Source: Ceratodon purpureus (Eukaryota > Streptophyta > Bryopsida > Pseudoditrichales > Ditrichaceae). From it: 64,000 bases of DNA. How positions within the stretch are numbered: position 1 is the stretch's first letter; every line of letters begins with the position of its first letter. The notes under the pieces are model-generated. The model did no database searches and was not told where the DNA came from. It saw nothing but the letters and a program-made list of their open reading frames with translations. The DNA is taken from the NCBI GenBank assembly GCA_014871385.1, contig CM026426.1, positions 38,085,776 to 38,149,775 of the forward strand, read 5' to 3'. Positions 1-12,425 of the stretch are shown piece by piece. The translations under genes were made by a program, and so were the position numbers.

Positions 1-214
1 ATGATTCAGCCTCCCTTTCGAAGTCGCGATGTTCTGGCGCGTCTGCTTGAAGCCGGTCTCTTAAGTCGTAGGTCTCCGTTATTATGTCCACCAAGTCGAT
101 TCCGGGATCTAATCTTCTCTGTCTGACCCTTCGCAGTCTCTCAGTTGCTACAGCTCCATGATACCATTCTATATGGGCATCCCACTCTGCGTCGGAATCG
201 TCCGCCTCATAACC
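1..214 (-). CDS. Partial exon of an unrecognised gene, running off the left edge
   Basis: On the minus strand a 71-codon open frame runs from a TGCAAG/GG splice-acceptor-like junction at 214 to the window edge with no stop. The peptide is strongly charged, with an acidic start (YEADDSDAEWD) and an Arg-rich middle (RLRRVRQRR) followed by a likely helical DLVDIITETYDLRDRL segment. No known domain is recognised. Upstream exons would lie to the right of 215, but none could be confirmed. The frame's length, its acid/base pattern and the junction argue that it is coding; the function is unknown. Confidence 0.45.
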
Positions 215-3200
215 CTTGCAGTATGGAAAGAAGTAGCAACTAGAAATGTAACATCTAAGGGGGTCATATACTAATCATTTGGCTTCTAGGTACACTTGTT
301 GGAGAACGGGTGCCCAATTCTCCAGTGTGTAAAAAGCTGATATGGATGAGGACACATTAACATAACAAGCAGCACAATCCAAATCCCAGTTCAAGTTAGT
401 TGGTGATTAAATGCCAAGTAAGAAGTATACCTGTGGATTTGAGGATTGCAACGACACAAATCATGTTTCAGTTTCTCAAGAAATAGGGCATTGAAAGTAA
501 CAAACACCAGCTCACTAACTCAAAAAAAAGTACGAGGGATTGTTAGAACAGAGCTATCACTGAGAAAGACATAATTAAATCAATAAAATGTACCCTAGAG
601 CTCCTGAAGAACCACGGGTGTTAACGGGGTTTTCACCAGTAGGCTAGAAGCACAAACAGTAAGTAGGGGCAAAACAATAATCTAGGGCAGTAAAACTTCC
701 AATTACTGTTCTAAACAGCAGTAACTCTATCATGGATGAAAACTGCTAGACAGATGAAAATTGATGATGGATGAAAATTGATGATGATGAAAATTGGTGG
801 ATGGATGACGGCGACCAGGGTTAGGGCTGGTGGCGGCTAGGGTTATGAAGGTGGCTGCTAGGTTTCAGAGGGTGGCGGCTAGGTTTTGGGAGGGGGTGCT
901 AAAGTGGGGCTTGAAGGGCTCGTTCTCTCTCTCTTTCTTTCTTTTGGACTGGGAGCTCTCAAGTCTGTGTAGATGTGTGGGCAGACCAAGGCTTAGAGGT
1001 AGGCTATGGAGGTTAGGCAATGGAGGTTAGGAGTTAGGAGGATTGATGGTACTAGGACAGACCTGGAGGGGGCAGGATTGATTGTACATTTATAGGAAGT
1101 AATGACAAGTACAAGATCATCTTGGTCAATGTGGATTTTGGGTGTTAAAAGTTAGGGATTGAATGAGGAAATGAGGTTGTGTGTGTTGCATTAATTACAG
1201 TCAGGGGCAGGAAGTTGAGTCACCCGGTTCAGCTTAGGACAGGAGTGGTAAGAATTAGTAAAGAGTAGGGTTAGTGCTAATTTTTTTTCAGCAATCAGTA
1301 GGAGCAAGATAGATTTTCAGGGAGTAGAAAAATCTCCCTTTAACAACGGGTGCCTCCCATTCCGTGCCACACACCTCCAGTTTGACGTAATGGTGAGGGT
1401 AGACCTTTCACCACGTACGTGGAGATTGCAAGGGCATCTCATTTTATCCAAACCTTGCGATGTCACGTTCTCGATTTCCCGCTGCAGCAACCTCGCTTCA
1501 CGCCGTCTAATCCTTCCTTCATCTAACACTTGTCTTCTTATGTCTCCCACCATCACAGAATGCCTGTAATATTGTTGCCGGTTGTAGCTACTTACACGTC
1601 ATCAGCAATCTCTCAAACAAGGAAGGATAGCCGCATAGATCTTCCGACCTATATTCCTCCAAGGTTATGCACTATAGTTCTGGTTTCTTAACACATCTCA
1701 ACTTTCGTCCACGTGTATGACTGGCAGAATTCCACGCCTGTTTCTTGGACGATGTGTCGTGCATTGATCAACCCAGTTATACCAGCCACGCTAAAGAACT
1801 CAATCTAATAGCCAGTGTGGTCCTTGATGCGACTTACATCGTTGTTTTCCACCATCCGAGACGCGGAGCAACAAACACATTTGCATAATCCACACGGCCC
1901 TACAGGTACTTGCCTCCGTGATTATCCAATACCGCACCGCACGGGGAGGGGCAGAATTTTGGCCCCCGCCGAACCTGGCAACCAAGCCACGCTCGATGGG
2001 GATATAATGAGCGTCACGTTATTGACCCCCCCTCGAATCCCAAAGAATAGAAAGGTGGGGCGGGGGGGGCTGCCCAGAAAATGACGGCGCAGCATGGACA
2101 ACGGGTCATGGGTCCGGCCGGGCGCCCTTTGGACAGCTGTCTCGGCGTGCCCACCTGTCCCGGCCCCTCGCCTAGCCCAAGTTTCTTGAGGTGAACCCGC
2201 CTCCGTCCTAGGTTTCCCAATCTAGGTCAGATGAGCTACCTCGCATCTCGAAGGGTAGTTTCATCGGACATTCATCTCCTGTTCTGCTCCGTTTTGAGTT
2301 GTGATGCGCTCGGAGAAGGAAGTTTAGTGCTGCGTCCCTGTGTGTGCTGCGCACCGATGACAATGACGGCTTAGTCCAAGTTTAGGTAGTGCGGCGTGGG
2401 GTTAGGGATTAGGTTCTTTAGAGATTTGAGATTGTTTTGGGAAATCGAGGTAGCAGGATGTAGGGGCGGAGATTTTGTCCATGGTGGGTTTAGGGTGGAA
2501 AAGTTTTAGAGAATTGTGCTACAGATTTTGGTGGATTTGTCGAATCGAGGGAGCTGGACTCTAAGGCAAAGTTTAGCTATGGCGGAGCATTTTAGTCGCG
2601 GAGCTGGCTGCATACAGATCGCGGGGTTGGCTGCATAGCATCTTTGGGCCACCAAGACATTCCAGAGTAACTTGTAAGTAGGTGAGGTTTAGTTTCCTCA
2701 CTGAATTGAAATTTGCTTCTAGATTGAGTGTGTAGTTTCATTTCTGGAATGGTTTTAATTTGTTGTCTTGTTAATCGATTATGATTTGGCGTTTTGAGGT
2801 AGTAGCGGTTTAGGGGATCGAGGTAGCAGCGGTTTTAAGTACAAAGGGTTTTGATTTTTGTACTCGTCCTTTTGTGTTCTGAGCAGTGAATGTGTTTTAG
2901 CACGCAATAGAGTAGCACGTGACTTACCATGCTTGCAGAGGACTTTGCTTCTGATTTAACTACGTAATATTTTAGTGCAAGGGCAGACGAATGTTGACGA
3001 CTGGAGAAGGGTCGAGAAAAAGCGGACTGCTATTGTTGGAGCGCCTCAACGGAAACTAAAACCTCACCTTGAGTGTTACAAGTGGAGTGACATCTCCATC
3101 TAGAACATCACAATTTGGACAAACATCACATTCTGCGTCGATCATCACCCTGATAAGGTAATGTTTCTTGATATGGCTGTATTCGCTTGAGTAAACCTAG

Positions 3201-3656
3201 GTTTGGAATGGTAGTTTAGGGTGCACAAATGGTTTAGGTTTTTGTCTTTCTTGCAGGTGTCTGTTGGAGAAGTTTTGTATGTTTATCTTGAAGCGCATTA
3301 TCCATTTCGTCATGTATGTCGTGTACCATGTGCTTCGATCTGTCTTTACAGTTAAGTTGATTTGTTAATTTTCTGAACTTGTTTAATTTCTGTTACTCTT
3401 ATACGGTCAATGGAAAAATTATGGATTTAGGTTGAAGGGATATATTAGAAGGCAGGGTAAAGACATCGGTGCGCCAACAAACATCAACGAGGTACACTCG
3501 TAACTTTTCTAAGTTGAATTTCAGTCACGGGTTTCAGGTTCATTGTAAATTATTATAGGCACTACTGAGCATGTATACTACGTACATTCTGCGCAGCTAG
3601 AGGGAATTGGGTGCTAAGAAGCCGGAAAGGAGTGCTAAGGACTTGGAGGCACAGAT
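215..3656. other. Intergenic stretch with no recognised gene
   Basis: Only short, low-quality frames are present. Around 815-850, 2395-2415 and 2465 there are scattered AGGGTT/TTAGGG-type telobox words, common in plant promoter regions. A GC-rich block at about 1930-2220 has no convincing protein on either strand. Nothing else can be supported here. Confidence 0.4.
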
Positions 3657-5294
3657 ATGAGGAGAGAAAAGGTTGCCGAAGGGGCAGTATATGATCAGGG
3701 AAGCATAGGTGGAGAAAAATCTCGGCCACACAAACCTCTAAGACTTGAGGGATATGGGATTGGAATTACAGGTGGAGAAATTTGCAATGACGGTACAGGT
3801 TTTAATGTAAAGGAAAACGAAGATCACAGACTCATTGCGGAGCTTGGGTACAGCAAATGGTGGGACATTGTTGTTAATGGGCCAGTCGGGTTGGTAGCAA
3901 GCACAAAGGTAGAGGGACAAAACCTCTACAGGTTTACTCTAAAACACGGTCATGTGCCTTGTGTCTGCTTGTATACGGAGGATGAGTATGAAGATCTTGT
4001 GATAGAAGCGCACTACAGGTGTCGATATCATGAATACCATGCCCACGGGAAGGAAAGGAGAAGGTGGTACCGGTGCAGATACTGCCACGAAGATTTTTCC
4101 GATAAGAATGCTCTTTCTTACCATCGACAGAGGAACTTCTGTCAAGCTTGGAGGGCACTGAACGATGGGAAGGGGGGGGGGGGTGCTAAAGATGTACCCC
4201 ACGTTCAAGGTCAGTGATACACAAATGGTGGTGCAGATACTTGGTAAGTATGGATACACATTCCCCGCCGACGAGGGGACACGACCTTGGGCCCCAAAGC
4301 AAAGAGCAGCAGAGAATTTGGGTGATGTCGAAGGACAGGGGCCACGGGCGTCTTCTTCAAATGAGCGTACAGGTTGGAGGAAGTGAAGGAGATGAAGGTG
4401 GAAAGAGGAACAAGACGCCTCGGAAGAGGCAGAGGGTACATGTAGTGAGGTCAATCCAAGAACCTGTGTCTCAGCCAGCATTGACCCAACAGAGGAGGAG
4501 GATGAGGAGTCCCGATGATTCAGAATCGGAGGATGATACTACAGTGACCATTGTCTCCGCCACCAATGAAGTGCGGAGGAGTAAAAGGCTTAGACTTCCA
4601 AGTAATGTCTCGACTACCAAGGATGGAGGTGTTTAGGAGGCGGCCGACCAGAGAAGCAAAGCTCTACGACGTCTACAGAGGGCACAAGATACAGTACATG
4701 GTGATGCCCAGACCGAGTCGTATACAAGAGGGACAACCGGCTACAGTTGTGGTTTCGAGCACTCGGAGCAGGAAGCACTTGGACCTGGAGTAACAGGTGG
4801 TGGGTGTGCCTTCAACGTCGCCCAACGAGAAGGAGAAGAGGACGAAGACGCCAACTTCCATGTAAAACCAAGGCATCTACTCTATAATGAAGACATGGAC
4901 GACAAAGAGGAAGAAGCACTACCGCCATAGCAGTTGGTTGAGGAACGAGAGGAAGAAGGACGTAGCAGATTCAATCTAGTCAGCGTGGACTGCCATCCAG
5001 TGCCGCAAATCTTAGGGACAAGACGTGATGAAGTGTTACGGGAGGCTCGGCATGAAGCAGCCCTGCTTGGTATCCAGGATATCAAGGACCTTCGTGATGC
5101 TCCAGAGGTAGTGCATGCACCGGGCCTATACTACCTACTAAGTCAAGGACCTGTCCTAGTCGTGGAGAAAGAGACCTTGACCAATCATGAAGAATGTATG
5201 GAGCGCCTACCGAAAATGGAATCTCATGGGCAACTTTCGGAGAAAGTGATCCTAGCGCTTGGTCATTGGATACATTGGCGCCTAGCTAAACTGG
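3657..5294 (+). pseudogene. Broken gene for a C2HC/C2H2 zinc-finger protein with acidic, basic and C-terminal conserved parts
   Basis: The first part (3657-4168) encodes a protein with a zinc-finger-like segment, CRYC then 12 residues, then H and a closing C (YRCRYCHEDFSDKNALSYHR). A run of G at 4169-4182 shifts the frame. A plausible continuation (YPTFKVSDTQMVVQILGKYG) follows in the next frame. After a second shift near 4360 a third frame stays open to 5294 except for TAG at 4634 and TAG at 4928. This part holds a nuclear-localisation-like KTPRKRQR, an acidic SPDDSESEDDTT stretch and an ordered C-terminal region (VDCHPVPQILGTRRDE). The frame ends at a good donor, CTG/GTAAGCA. The mixture of a zinc finger, basic and acidic tracts suggests a nuclear or transposon-borne protein. 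The family is not recognised. Two shifts and two stops make it a pseudogene unless the G run is a sequencing error. Confidence 0.5.
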
Positions 5295-5301
5295 TAAGCA
5301 A

Positions 5302-7364
5302 AATATTATTTCGTATCTAAAGAAGTTGCGATGTGCTACAGTAGGTGTAGTGCAGCAGGGTGTAAGTACACTAGACCCCATACACTTTGGACAAAATGTT
5401 CTTGTACTTGATGTACATATTAGTACAGTATTGTACCTATAGTACTAGCGCACACAGCATCTGAACCGTTAGATGTAGATCGTGGGGGCTCGAGGCATGG
5501 ATCTAGATCCACCAATGACGATGGAGGGTTCCCTGACATGCCATGTGGTCATCAGGGTGGACATATAGGCGGTTTACTATTGCTGGTAAATTAGTAAGTG
5601 GGGCATGTGACTTGGCAAACGGATCCATCAAGGATCCAAGGTGGAATCCTAGGTTCAGGGTGGAAGAAAAGTCTGCTGGTCAACTTTTCATCCTAAGAAG
5701 GCATTCGTTGAAGAAAAAATATTCAGTAGTTTGTTTTAATAAGGCTCAAAGGTATGGTTTTGTTAGATTTTAGTGCGTTTTTGTGGATGACGCCTGGATG
5801 AAATTACATTAGAACCATATCTTAACATTCCAAATTATCATTATACATGTATAATGATAAAATGGAATATGTTATATTTTTTGGAGCGTCTTTTTAGACA
5901 CACAACATTCTTATATTATAATATAAAGGTCTATTGTAACCTAAAACTGTTGAGGATTAGATGATTTTGATATATTTTTTGTGAATTTGTGAATTTCTTT
6001 GAATGTTTTAACCTATTATTTGAAGCATTGGTAGATGGAGATTATATATAAGAATACAAGGTATGATATTAATATCCATTGTAATAGAATTAGAAATTTA
6101 TTTAAGATAATTCTAAGATATTAAAAATTTAATAAGAAAGTATTAGAATTGTAGAATATTAAAGATAATTAGGATTTAAAATTAAATATATGTTCAGTGT
6201 ATAATGATAAATATCACCAAATAATAATTGTAATAACAATCAACATGATAAACATGAGGAAATTAATCAAGATATATGTTTATATTTATTATTTGAAAAG
6301 GCATAAATTTGGCACTATATTAATATAAATTTCATATGGTTGAAACGAATAATTAAAATGTATGTGTCATATGTACTGGATAGAAATTGTATAAAATATT
6401 CAAATTGTGCTGTAAGTTTAGACTTGGCAGCTAAGGATGATTTAATATTTTTGTACAATGTTATTTAAAAAATAAATTTTAATACTATTATTCTAGAAGC
6501 ATGTTGAATTTATACAAATAAATTAAAAAGGAATATTATAAAGCTTTTTCATTTCTTCATTAGTTCATTTAATAAATTTGATAGAATTGACTTCAATCAA
6601 CCAAAGCATGGAAGACTACCCATTGATAATGCTACATACTAAAATGGGCTAATAAAGAGAATCAAAATGCAACATTATTTATCCACTCTAATTGTTTTAT
6701 ACACAAAATTTTGTACGTAATATTCCTTCACTTGTCAAAATATCCAAGTTATTGATTAATAAAATAAAATATCAAAATCCAAGACTTCCTTTAAATTTGA
6801 TGAACTCTAATATGTGAATTTGAAGTTCAAGGTTAAAGGCACACCATTTATTATTAATAAAAATGTAGAATAAAAATATATTTAACGTAAATAGAAACAT
6901 TCATAGTCTGAAATGTATATAAGATGGCACTACATTTCGATAATGAATGTGATCTACCTAAATTAGATACTTTAATTCTCTATTTCCTAGATTTTAGAAT
7001 TAATCAATGGATTTTGCAATTACACATACCTACGGGTTGGGCCGGTCATAGAAAGATAAGGTGTCACTTCACATTAATGGTTGACTGGTGGTTGCGGGTG
7101 TGTGGATGGTGTTGACCGGTGACGCCAGGTCACCAAGAGTTTTGACCGGTGACCGCCGGTAGTCATCTTCTTCCTCAGTTTACGCGCGGGAAGTAGAGTT
7201 TGTTTTTCGCTACTCTCCCGCAAGTCTCTCTCCCCGGCTATGGCGGATCATGTTTCTGTCTCGCGAGTTGAGTGTCTGAATGTAGAGGAGGAGTAACTTA
7301 GAGGACGTAGTGAAGGGGAAGGGGTGTTTGGGGAGGTCTTAGGGTTTAGAGTGTGCTGTTTACA
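5302..7364. other. AT-rich intergenic stretch; upstream region of the next gene
   Basis: About 5780-6920 is very AT-rich with no plausible coding frame. Near 7110-7165 the word TTGACCGGTGAC occurs twice, about 30 bp apart, close to CGCC/GGT palindromic flanks. It sits 200-250 bp upstream of the ATG at 7365 and could be a promoter element; that is inference. A telobox-like AGGGTTTAG lies at about 7340. Confidence 0.35.
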
Positions 7365-8108
7365 ATGGCAAGTCAGATTGGTGGAGCGCGGTCAAGGAGT
7401 GTTGAGAGGGGGCGCAAGGGGTCGAGGAGGGATTCGGCGCCGGCTTCGACGATGAAGGACGATGGTGCTGAGGTGAGCAGAGAGTTCAGTGCAGCGGGGT
7501 CCGATAGTGACCAAGAGGAGGGTGAGAAGATCAAGACGCCGGGAGGAAGGGGAAGACAAGGACCGCGGAGGGCAAGGCCGAAGGTAGATTCGAAGATGAA
7601 GCCGGCGTACAGAAGATTAGAAGACGTGGACGTAGAGATTGCTCGGTTGAGAGCTCCGCCGCAGGAGCTTAGTCGTGAAGACTCCATCAGGCTTTACCGG
7701 AAGCTGCCTAGCGAAGGTGATAACCCTCACCGATATTGCAAGGATACGATGAGCCATTCCTTAATGAAGGAATTGTTTCGAGGTGCGTGTGGAGACAATG
7801 GGCACCAAAGATATGCGTGGGGGAGTTGCAAGGAGGCTCAAGTTGTAAAGAGAATCGAGTACCTTCACCCTATTCGGTATCAGCATACCCCCGAGGCGAT
7901 TCCTCCATACTTGAAGATACGGTTTGCAGAGGGTGTGGCGATGGAGTTCGAGAAGGGCAAGGGCTTCGTCGACTGGTGCGCTTTTAAAGCTGAGACTAAC
8001 AAGCGGCAGCGAAATCGTTATAAGACAGACTTCGGGAAGCTCATGGCAATGAGGAGGACTTTGGAGGAGGATAATCCCATGGAGGTTCGGGGGAGGGAAT
8101 GGCGGTAG
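7365..8108 (+). CDS. Hypothetical charged protein with a disordered basic N-terminus
   Basis: The first ATG in frame is at 7365 (MASQIGGARSRSVERGRKGS), giving 247 residues to a TAG at 8106. The first 85 residues are Arg/Ser/Glu-rich and probably disordered. The rest is ordered: a stretch rich in R, L and E, then HPIRYQHTPEAIPPYLKIRF, FVDWCAFKAETNKRQRNRY and FGKLMAMRR. I recognise no family. The gene is followed after 150 bp by another frame with a coiled coil and a RING-like end on the same strand. The two may be exons of one gene, although no in-phase splice pair was found. Unlike most genes nearby, it has no internal stop. Confidence 0.45.
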   Translation: MASQIGGARSRSVERGRKGSRRDSAPASTMKDDGAEVSREFSAAGSDSDQEEGEKIKTPGGRGRQGPRRARPKVDSKMKPAYRRLEDVDVEIARLRAPPQELSREDSIRLYRKLPSEGDNPHRYCKDTMSHSLMKELFRGACGDNGHQRYAWGSCKEAQVVKRIEYLHPIRYQHTPEAIPPYLKIRFAEGVAMEFEKGKGFVDWCAFKAETNKRQRNRYKTDFGKLMAMRRTLEEDNPMEVRGREWR

Positions 8109-8257
8109 ATTAAGTTGGAGCGTGGTGTAAGCTCAACGCCGACACTGAAGGGTGGAGGGGCAGGTCAGAGGGTAGGAAGGGAGGGTTTGGGGGTGATCAG
8201 GTCTTTGAGAGGAGGTGTTGGTCTAAGTTAGGGGAAACATGTGATTTTGACTCTCGG

Positions 8258-9104
8258 ATGGGTACAGGGGTGTGTGTTGAAGGAGAGGGAGGGGATGCAC
8301 GAGGTGGTCGATGGACAGAGGCTTCGCTGTTGGAGCGGGGGCAAGAGATTCAGGAGGTGATGGCCATCCTGTCCTTGGAGTTGGCGGCGAACAAGGTAGA
8401 GAAGAAGGCCACAGCAGCGATGCGAGACAAGTGCCGCAGTGACATGGCACAATCCGAGTACCTAGTTCAGAGTTACCAGAGGCAATTGGAGGACAAAGGC
8501 AAGCGGATCGAGCAACAGAGAGGTGGTGGGCAGGTAGTGGACCGAGAAATCATCAAAATGGAGGGCATTCAAGAACAGCTAGCAGATGAAGACGAGAGGC
8601 TCGAGAAGTTTGGGAGGGAGTTTAACCTAGCAGAGTCCATTTATCTCGACTTGGTCGCTAGCTTGGAAGGACGTAAGCTGCAGTTGGAGTCTCTGAAGTC
8701 GGATTTTTTACAATTGAGGAGGGAAAAGAATTTGGGCACTTTCTGGCCTCGACCGGTGGTGTACCTTGAAGACAGTGGCTCATGCGACACGGAAGGATCC
8801 AACACTTTGAGGATTACGGTTTGTTGTCTCTGTCTTTTTCCATTTCCACTAAGTGACATTGTCGTCTCCTCGTGTAGGCACTTGTACCATCCATTTTGTG
8901 CGTCAGTTTTCTTTGTGAATGGTATCAAGTGCTTGGTCCGAGGTTGCCAAACTCTTGTGCATCCTGAGTGGCATCAAAGCTTTGGTTGGGGGAAACCAGC
9001 TGCTGAAATGCTATAGAGAGCCCGCATGCTTGGCTGTGCTAAGGAGAGGAGAAAGATTTTGCAAGTGAGAATGGACGCCGCAAAGGCAACATCTCCTACT
9101 GCTG
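8258..9104 (+). CDS. Coiled-coil protein with a C-terminal RING-like zinc-binding segment (exon, one internal stop)
   Basis: From the ATG at 8258 a frame of 252 codons encodes a long helical coiled-coil region (about residues 25-160, heptad-like, with LSLELAANKVEKKATAAMRD and LEDKGKRIEQQR). A Cys/His-rich end follows: C-L-C, then about 11 residues, SCRHLYHPFCASVFF, then C and C before VHPEWHQSFGWGKP. The spacing CxxC-CxHxxH-C-C-C resembles a RING-like fold. After the TAG at 9014 the frame stays sensible for 29 codons to a strong donor, GCTG/GTGAGTAT, at 9104/9105, so the stop may be a decay mutation. RING proteins are often ubiquitin ligases, but this one may belong to a mobile element. The role is inferred only. 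Confidence 0.45.
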
Positions 9105-9652
9105 GTGAGTATACGTATTTCTATGTTGAATCTATATTCCCTTCCTAAAAAGATAATGTAAGGTTTATCCATCTAACTCTACATTTTCCATGTACTATAC
9201 ACAAAAAAGATGTACTTTTAATGTTAGAGTTATATTATGTTACATTCGTAAGGTGTGATAAGTACATTTGCGTACTTTATAAATTGTTATTTGGGATTAG
9301 AATACTCCATTAACAATTGAAACCTGTTTAGAAATGAAAAAATCAAGTTGTTTTGCAGGACAGCGAACCTCAAGTACTTAGATTAGATACTCCTAGTACA
9401 TAACTTGGTAGACTTGTATTCCTTCTGATTGAGGATATTAATCAGAGGTACTACTCTTCACTGCATGTGCATCTGGTTCTCGGATAACATAACATTTGTC
9501 TATAGGTACGCCTTGTACACTTGAAATAAGTCATACGTCTCTGAAATTGTACATATCATACGCACGTAGCGTACAGTCGTTTAGTATGGCTAAACTTTGA
9601 AGTACTTGGTTCTCAATAGTTGTACAATAGCTTATAGTTCTCAAATCAGATC
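9105..9652. other. AT-rich intergenic or intron sequence
   Basis: No coding frame or RNA gene is visible. It may include the intron that begins at the donor at 9105. It leads directly into the tandem array that starts at about 9654. Confidence 0.3.
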
Positions 9653-9653
9653 C

Positions 9654-10330
9654 AGCTTACAGTGACGCAGTCTGACTATAATAACCAAATAAAAAAAAAC
9701 AAACCCCCCCCCCTCCCAATGCAAGCATAATTAGACTCTCAATCTCACATAATAATCAACATAATGCATTCCAACACAAATCAGAAGCAGCTTACAGTGA
9801 CGCAGTCTGACTATAATAACCAAATAAAATAAACAAAAATAAACACCCCCCCAACGCAAGAATAATCAGACTCTAAATCTCACATTTTTATCACCATAAT
9901 TTATTTCAACACAAATCAGATGCAGCTTACGGTGATGCAGTCTGACTATAATAACCAAATAAAAAATACAAAAATAAACCCGCCCCCCCAGTGCAAGCAT
10001 AATTAGACTCTCAACCTCAAAATATAATCACCATAATGCATTCCAACACAAATCAGAAGCAGCTTACGGTGACGCAGTCTGACTATAATAACCAAATAAA
10101 AATAACAAAAATAAACACCCTTCCAATGCAAGCATAATCAGACTCTTAATCTCACATTTTTATCACGATAATTTATTTCAACACAAATTAGATGGAGCTT
10201 ACGGTGACGCAGTGTGAATGAAATAACCAAATTAAACCTTCCTCCCCTATGCGAGCATAACCTGACTCTCAGCCATAACACAAATCAGCAAAGCAAAAGT
10301 AGATTTTTAACCCTCCACCGGATTGCACAT
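9654..10330. repeat. Tandem array, ~135-bp unit, five units, alternating subtypes
   Basis: The word AGCTTAC(A/G)GTGACGCAGT starts units at 9654, 9789, 9924, 10061 and 10196, so the period is 135-137 bp. Each unit has a core (CTGACTATAATAACCAAATA), a poly-A/poly-C tract, and a tail. Units 1 and 3 share the tail ATAATGCATTCCAACACAAA, whereas units 2 and 4 share a TTTTTATCACCATAATTTATTTC-type tail. The array is therefore a duplicated dimer of about 270 bp. The last unit is degenerate and fades out by about 10300. The tail resembles intron sequence at 10735-10755 in the minus-strand gene next door. Confidence 0.85.
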
Positions 10331-10504
10331 ATCAGCAAGCTCTTGCATCTTCTTGCAAGCATCGTGGATTTTCCCACTTTCGGAACGAAATCACAGGTAC
10401 TGAAATCAATTACATTATGCCCGGACCTGTTTTATAAAGCAATCTTTAGAGATCACATTCAGATAGTACATTCACCTTCATATGAAAGAATGCTTGTAAC
10501 TGAC

Positions 10505-12425
10505 CTCAACGGAGACGGGTTGATGCTGTCCTTAAGAAGCTCTAATTCGAAATCTGCCAAAACCCTGAAAACATGTTGAATCTCCAACAGAGCAAGCTGC
10601 AGTCCGAGATTCCTAACGTTGGATTAGAGACACTCACATGATTTACTTTGAGGTCCACGCTCTGCAACGTTTCCGTAAGAACTGCAACCTCCCCTCCAAC
10701 CTCCATCGTAATTGCCTGAAAGTTTTGGAATTCCAACACAAAATCAGAACTCTAACAAGCAGGAAAGAATAGTCGCATTCAAAACATTTCTTCTTAAGTG
10801 CCCTCTGCTCGCCAAATCCAATCTAGGAGTTCGCTACATTCAAACCCAACACTTTTCTTGTGCTCCTCAAGGAACCCATCTTGCTATACCCTAAAAACAA
10901 CTGCTCCATTCTTGTCCCTGATATCGGTTAATTCATTTCCTGCAAAGGGAATTCTAATTCGATACCTGAACCGACCATGTTGATGACTATTCTAATCCTG
11001 GTCAACTTTACAGTCTGTGTCGAAGAGCAGAGAGGTCAATATATCGACGCCGAGCTGCACAGTTTGAAGATTCCGCGAAACAAGTCTATTGTATGCGACT
11101 TCAATATATTCGATCAATTAACCAACTGTAGGACCGGATTCGGTCTGCATAATATCCGGCAGTGCAGTTTATACCCGGCCGTGCCTTCATAACAGTACGT
11201 GTACCTTGGGTCAAATGAACCCTTTACTCTATGAGCCCGATGCTTTGTGCACAGTTACTACATACTTTAATAAATCATTAACGAAGTTGAAAATATATGA
11301 TCTACGTCATTCAAAGGGCATTTACAAAGGATCTCTAAGGTGAAACTAGGATAGAACATTTATTTACAGGTAATAAAATGATTCTATTTCGTCTCTATCT
11401 CTTAATGCCTTTCCAAATCATGGATGTAATTATACATTCTCGATCTCCATTAGTCCAAATACAAAGATCTTTCTAACAGAGGCCAACGAGAAACTCAGGT
11501 CCACATAACAAAGGCTATCGAAATAACTATTACAATCTAGTACTCCTAGTCCATGAATGAGGGAAAATTATTACTTGAATCTTTTTACGCATTTTCGATT
11601 GCAATAGTAAAGTTTAAACTACGTGCCGTAAAAGATAATTAGTTAACACAATTAATATTGTTTAATTGCGAAATACCTCCTCTGCAATGAGTGGACCTTT
11701 TGTCACATTAGTCTCTTCTAGCGTGACTACAGTGTCGCTCTTTCGACATACATCTTCAAATTCCTTCCCACCATCATTACTTGGAGTCGAGCAACTCAGA
11801 AGTTCGCGTTCTTCGACTTCTAGTCCATTACCCTTTATCTGCAACAAAGTCATATCAGAACAAAAACTTTAATAAACTATGTATGAATGAACCCACTCTA
11901 CCCATGTTTAAAGTACGTACCTCCTTCCCTGCATTATCAATCTTATAGTTCAATTTATCAAACCCAAGAGAGTCACAATGTGAAGGAGATTGGTCCATGT
12001 AGTCTTGTTCTTCTTGAATGTCTTCTCCATCTTTACCCTTGTCCATATCTTCTGTTCTATGATCTCTACAACAGACTCCAAATTAATGGAACTCATCTTT
12101 GTCTGTCTCCTAAACAAAACTGATCCATCATCATCGGATCTTTCTATTTCGTCATCATATCGTTCCTCCCCTATAGACAATCATGCCTCTTTTCTACATT
12201 GAGCATTGCGCTTCAACGCCTTTGTATTACTAAACTTCATGCCACCCCTCTTCTTTTTCTTCTTCTGCGTTGTATCTACCTTCACTCTCTTTCCTACCTT
12301 GTTAACTAAGTCCATACTACATGCAATCCTCAATACCAAATTTCTAACTACAACATTACCCCCTAAAGTCCTCTTAAACTCACTCAAGATCAAAGAGACA
12401 AAACTCTTGCATTCCACCCGTTTAT
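10505..12425 (-). CDS. Probable multi-exon minus-strand gene of unknown function, partly decayed
   Basis: Several short frames on the minus strand are bounded by splice-like signals. The longest (about 12425-11921) reads a Lys/Arg-rich part (DTTQKKKKKRGGMKFSNTKA), a TGA at 12181-12183, then an acidic part (YDDEIERSDDDGS) and, after a one-base shift near 12050, EEQDYMDQSPSHCDSLGF. It ends at a strong donor, GGAG/GTACGTAC (11921/11920). The next exon, 11838-11677, is flanked by TTTGTTGCAG and GGAG/GTATTT and reads IKGNGLEVEERELLSCST. A 78-bp exon at 10715-10638, between CTTTCAG and GTGAGTG, reads MEVGGEVAVLTETLQSVDLK, helical in character. A possible 60-bp exon at 10564-10505 does not match in phase. 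The composition suggests a nuclear, coiled-coil-containing protein. No family is recognised, and the exon chain is my reconstruction. Confidence 0.35.

Noticed and set aside
1800..2220. GC-rich overlapping ORFs on both strands
   Set aside because: Neither has protein-like composition or context; GC content alone keeps them open.
9654..10330. CRISPR-like array
   Set aside because: Units are 135 bp and similar throughout, without unique spacers; this is a plant-type tandem repeat.
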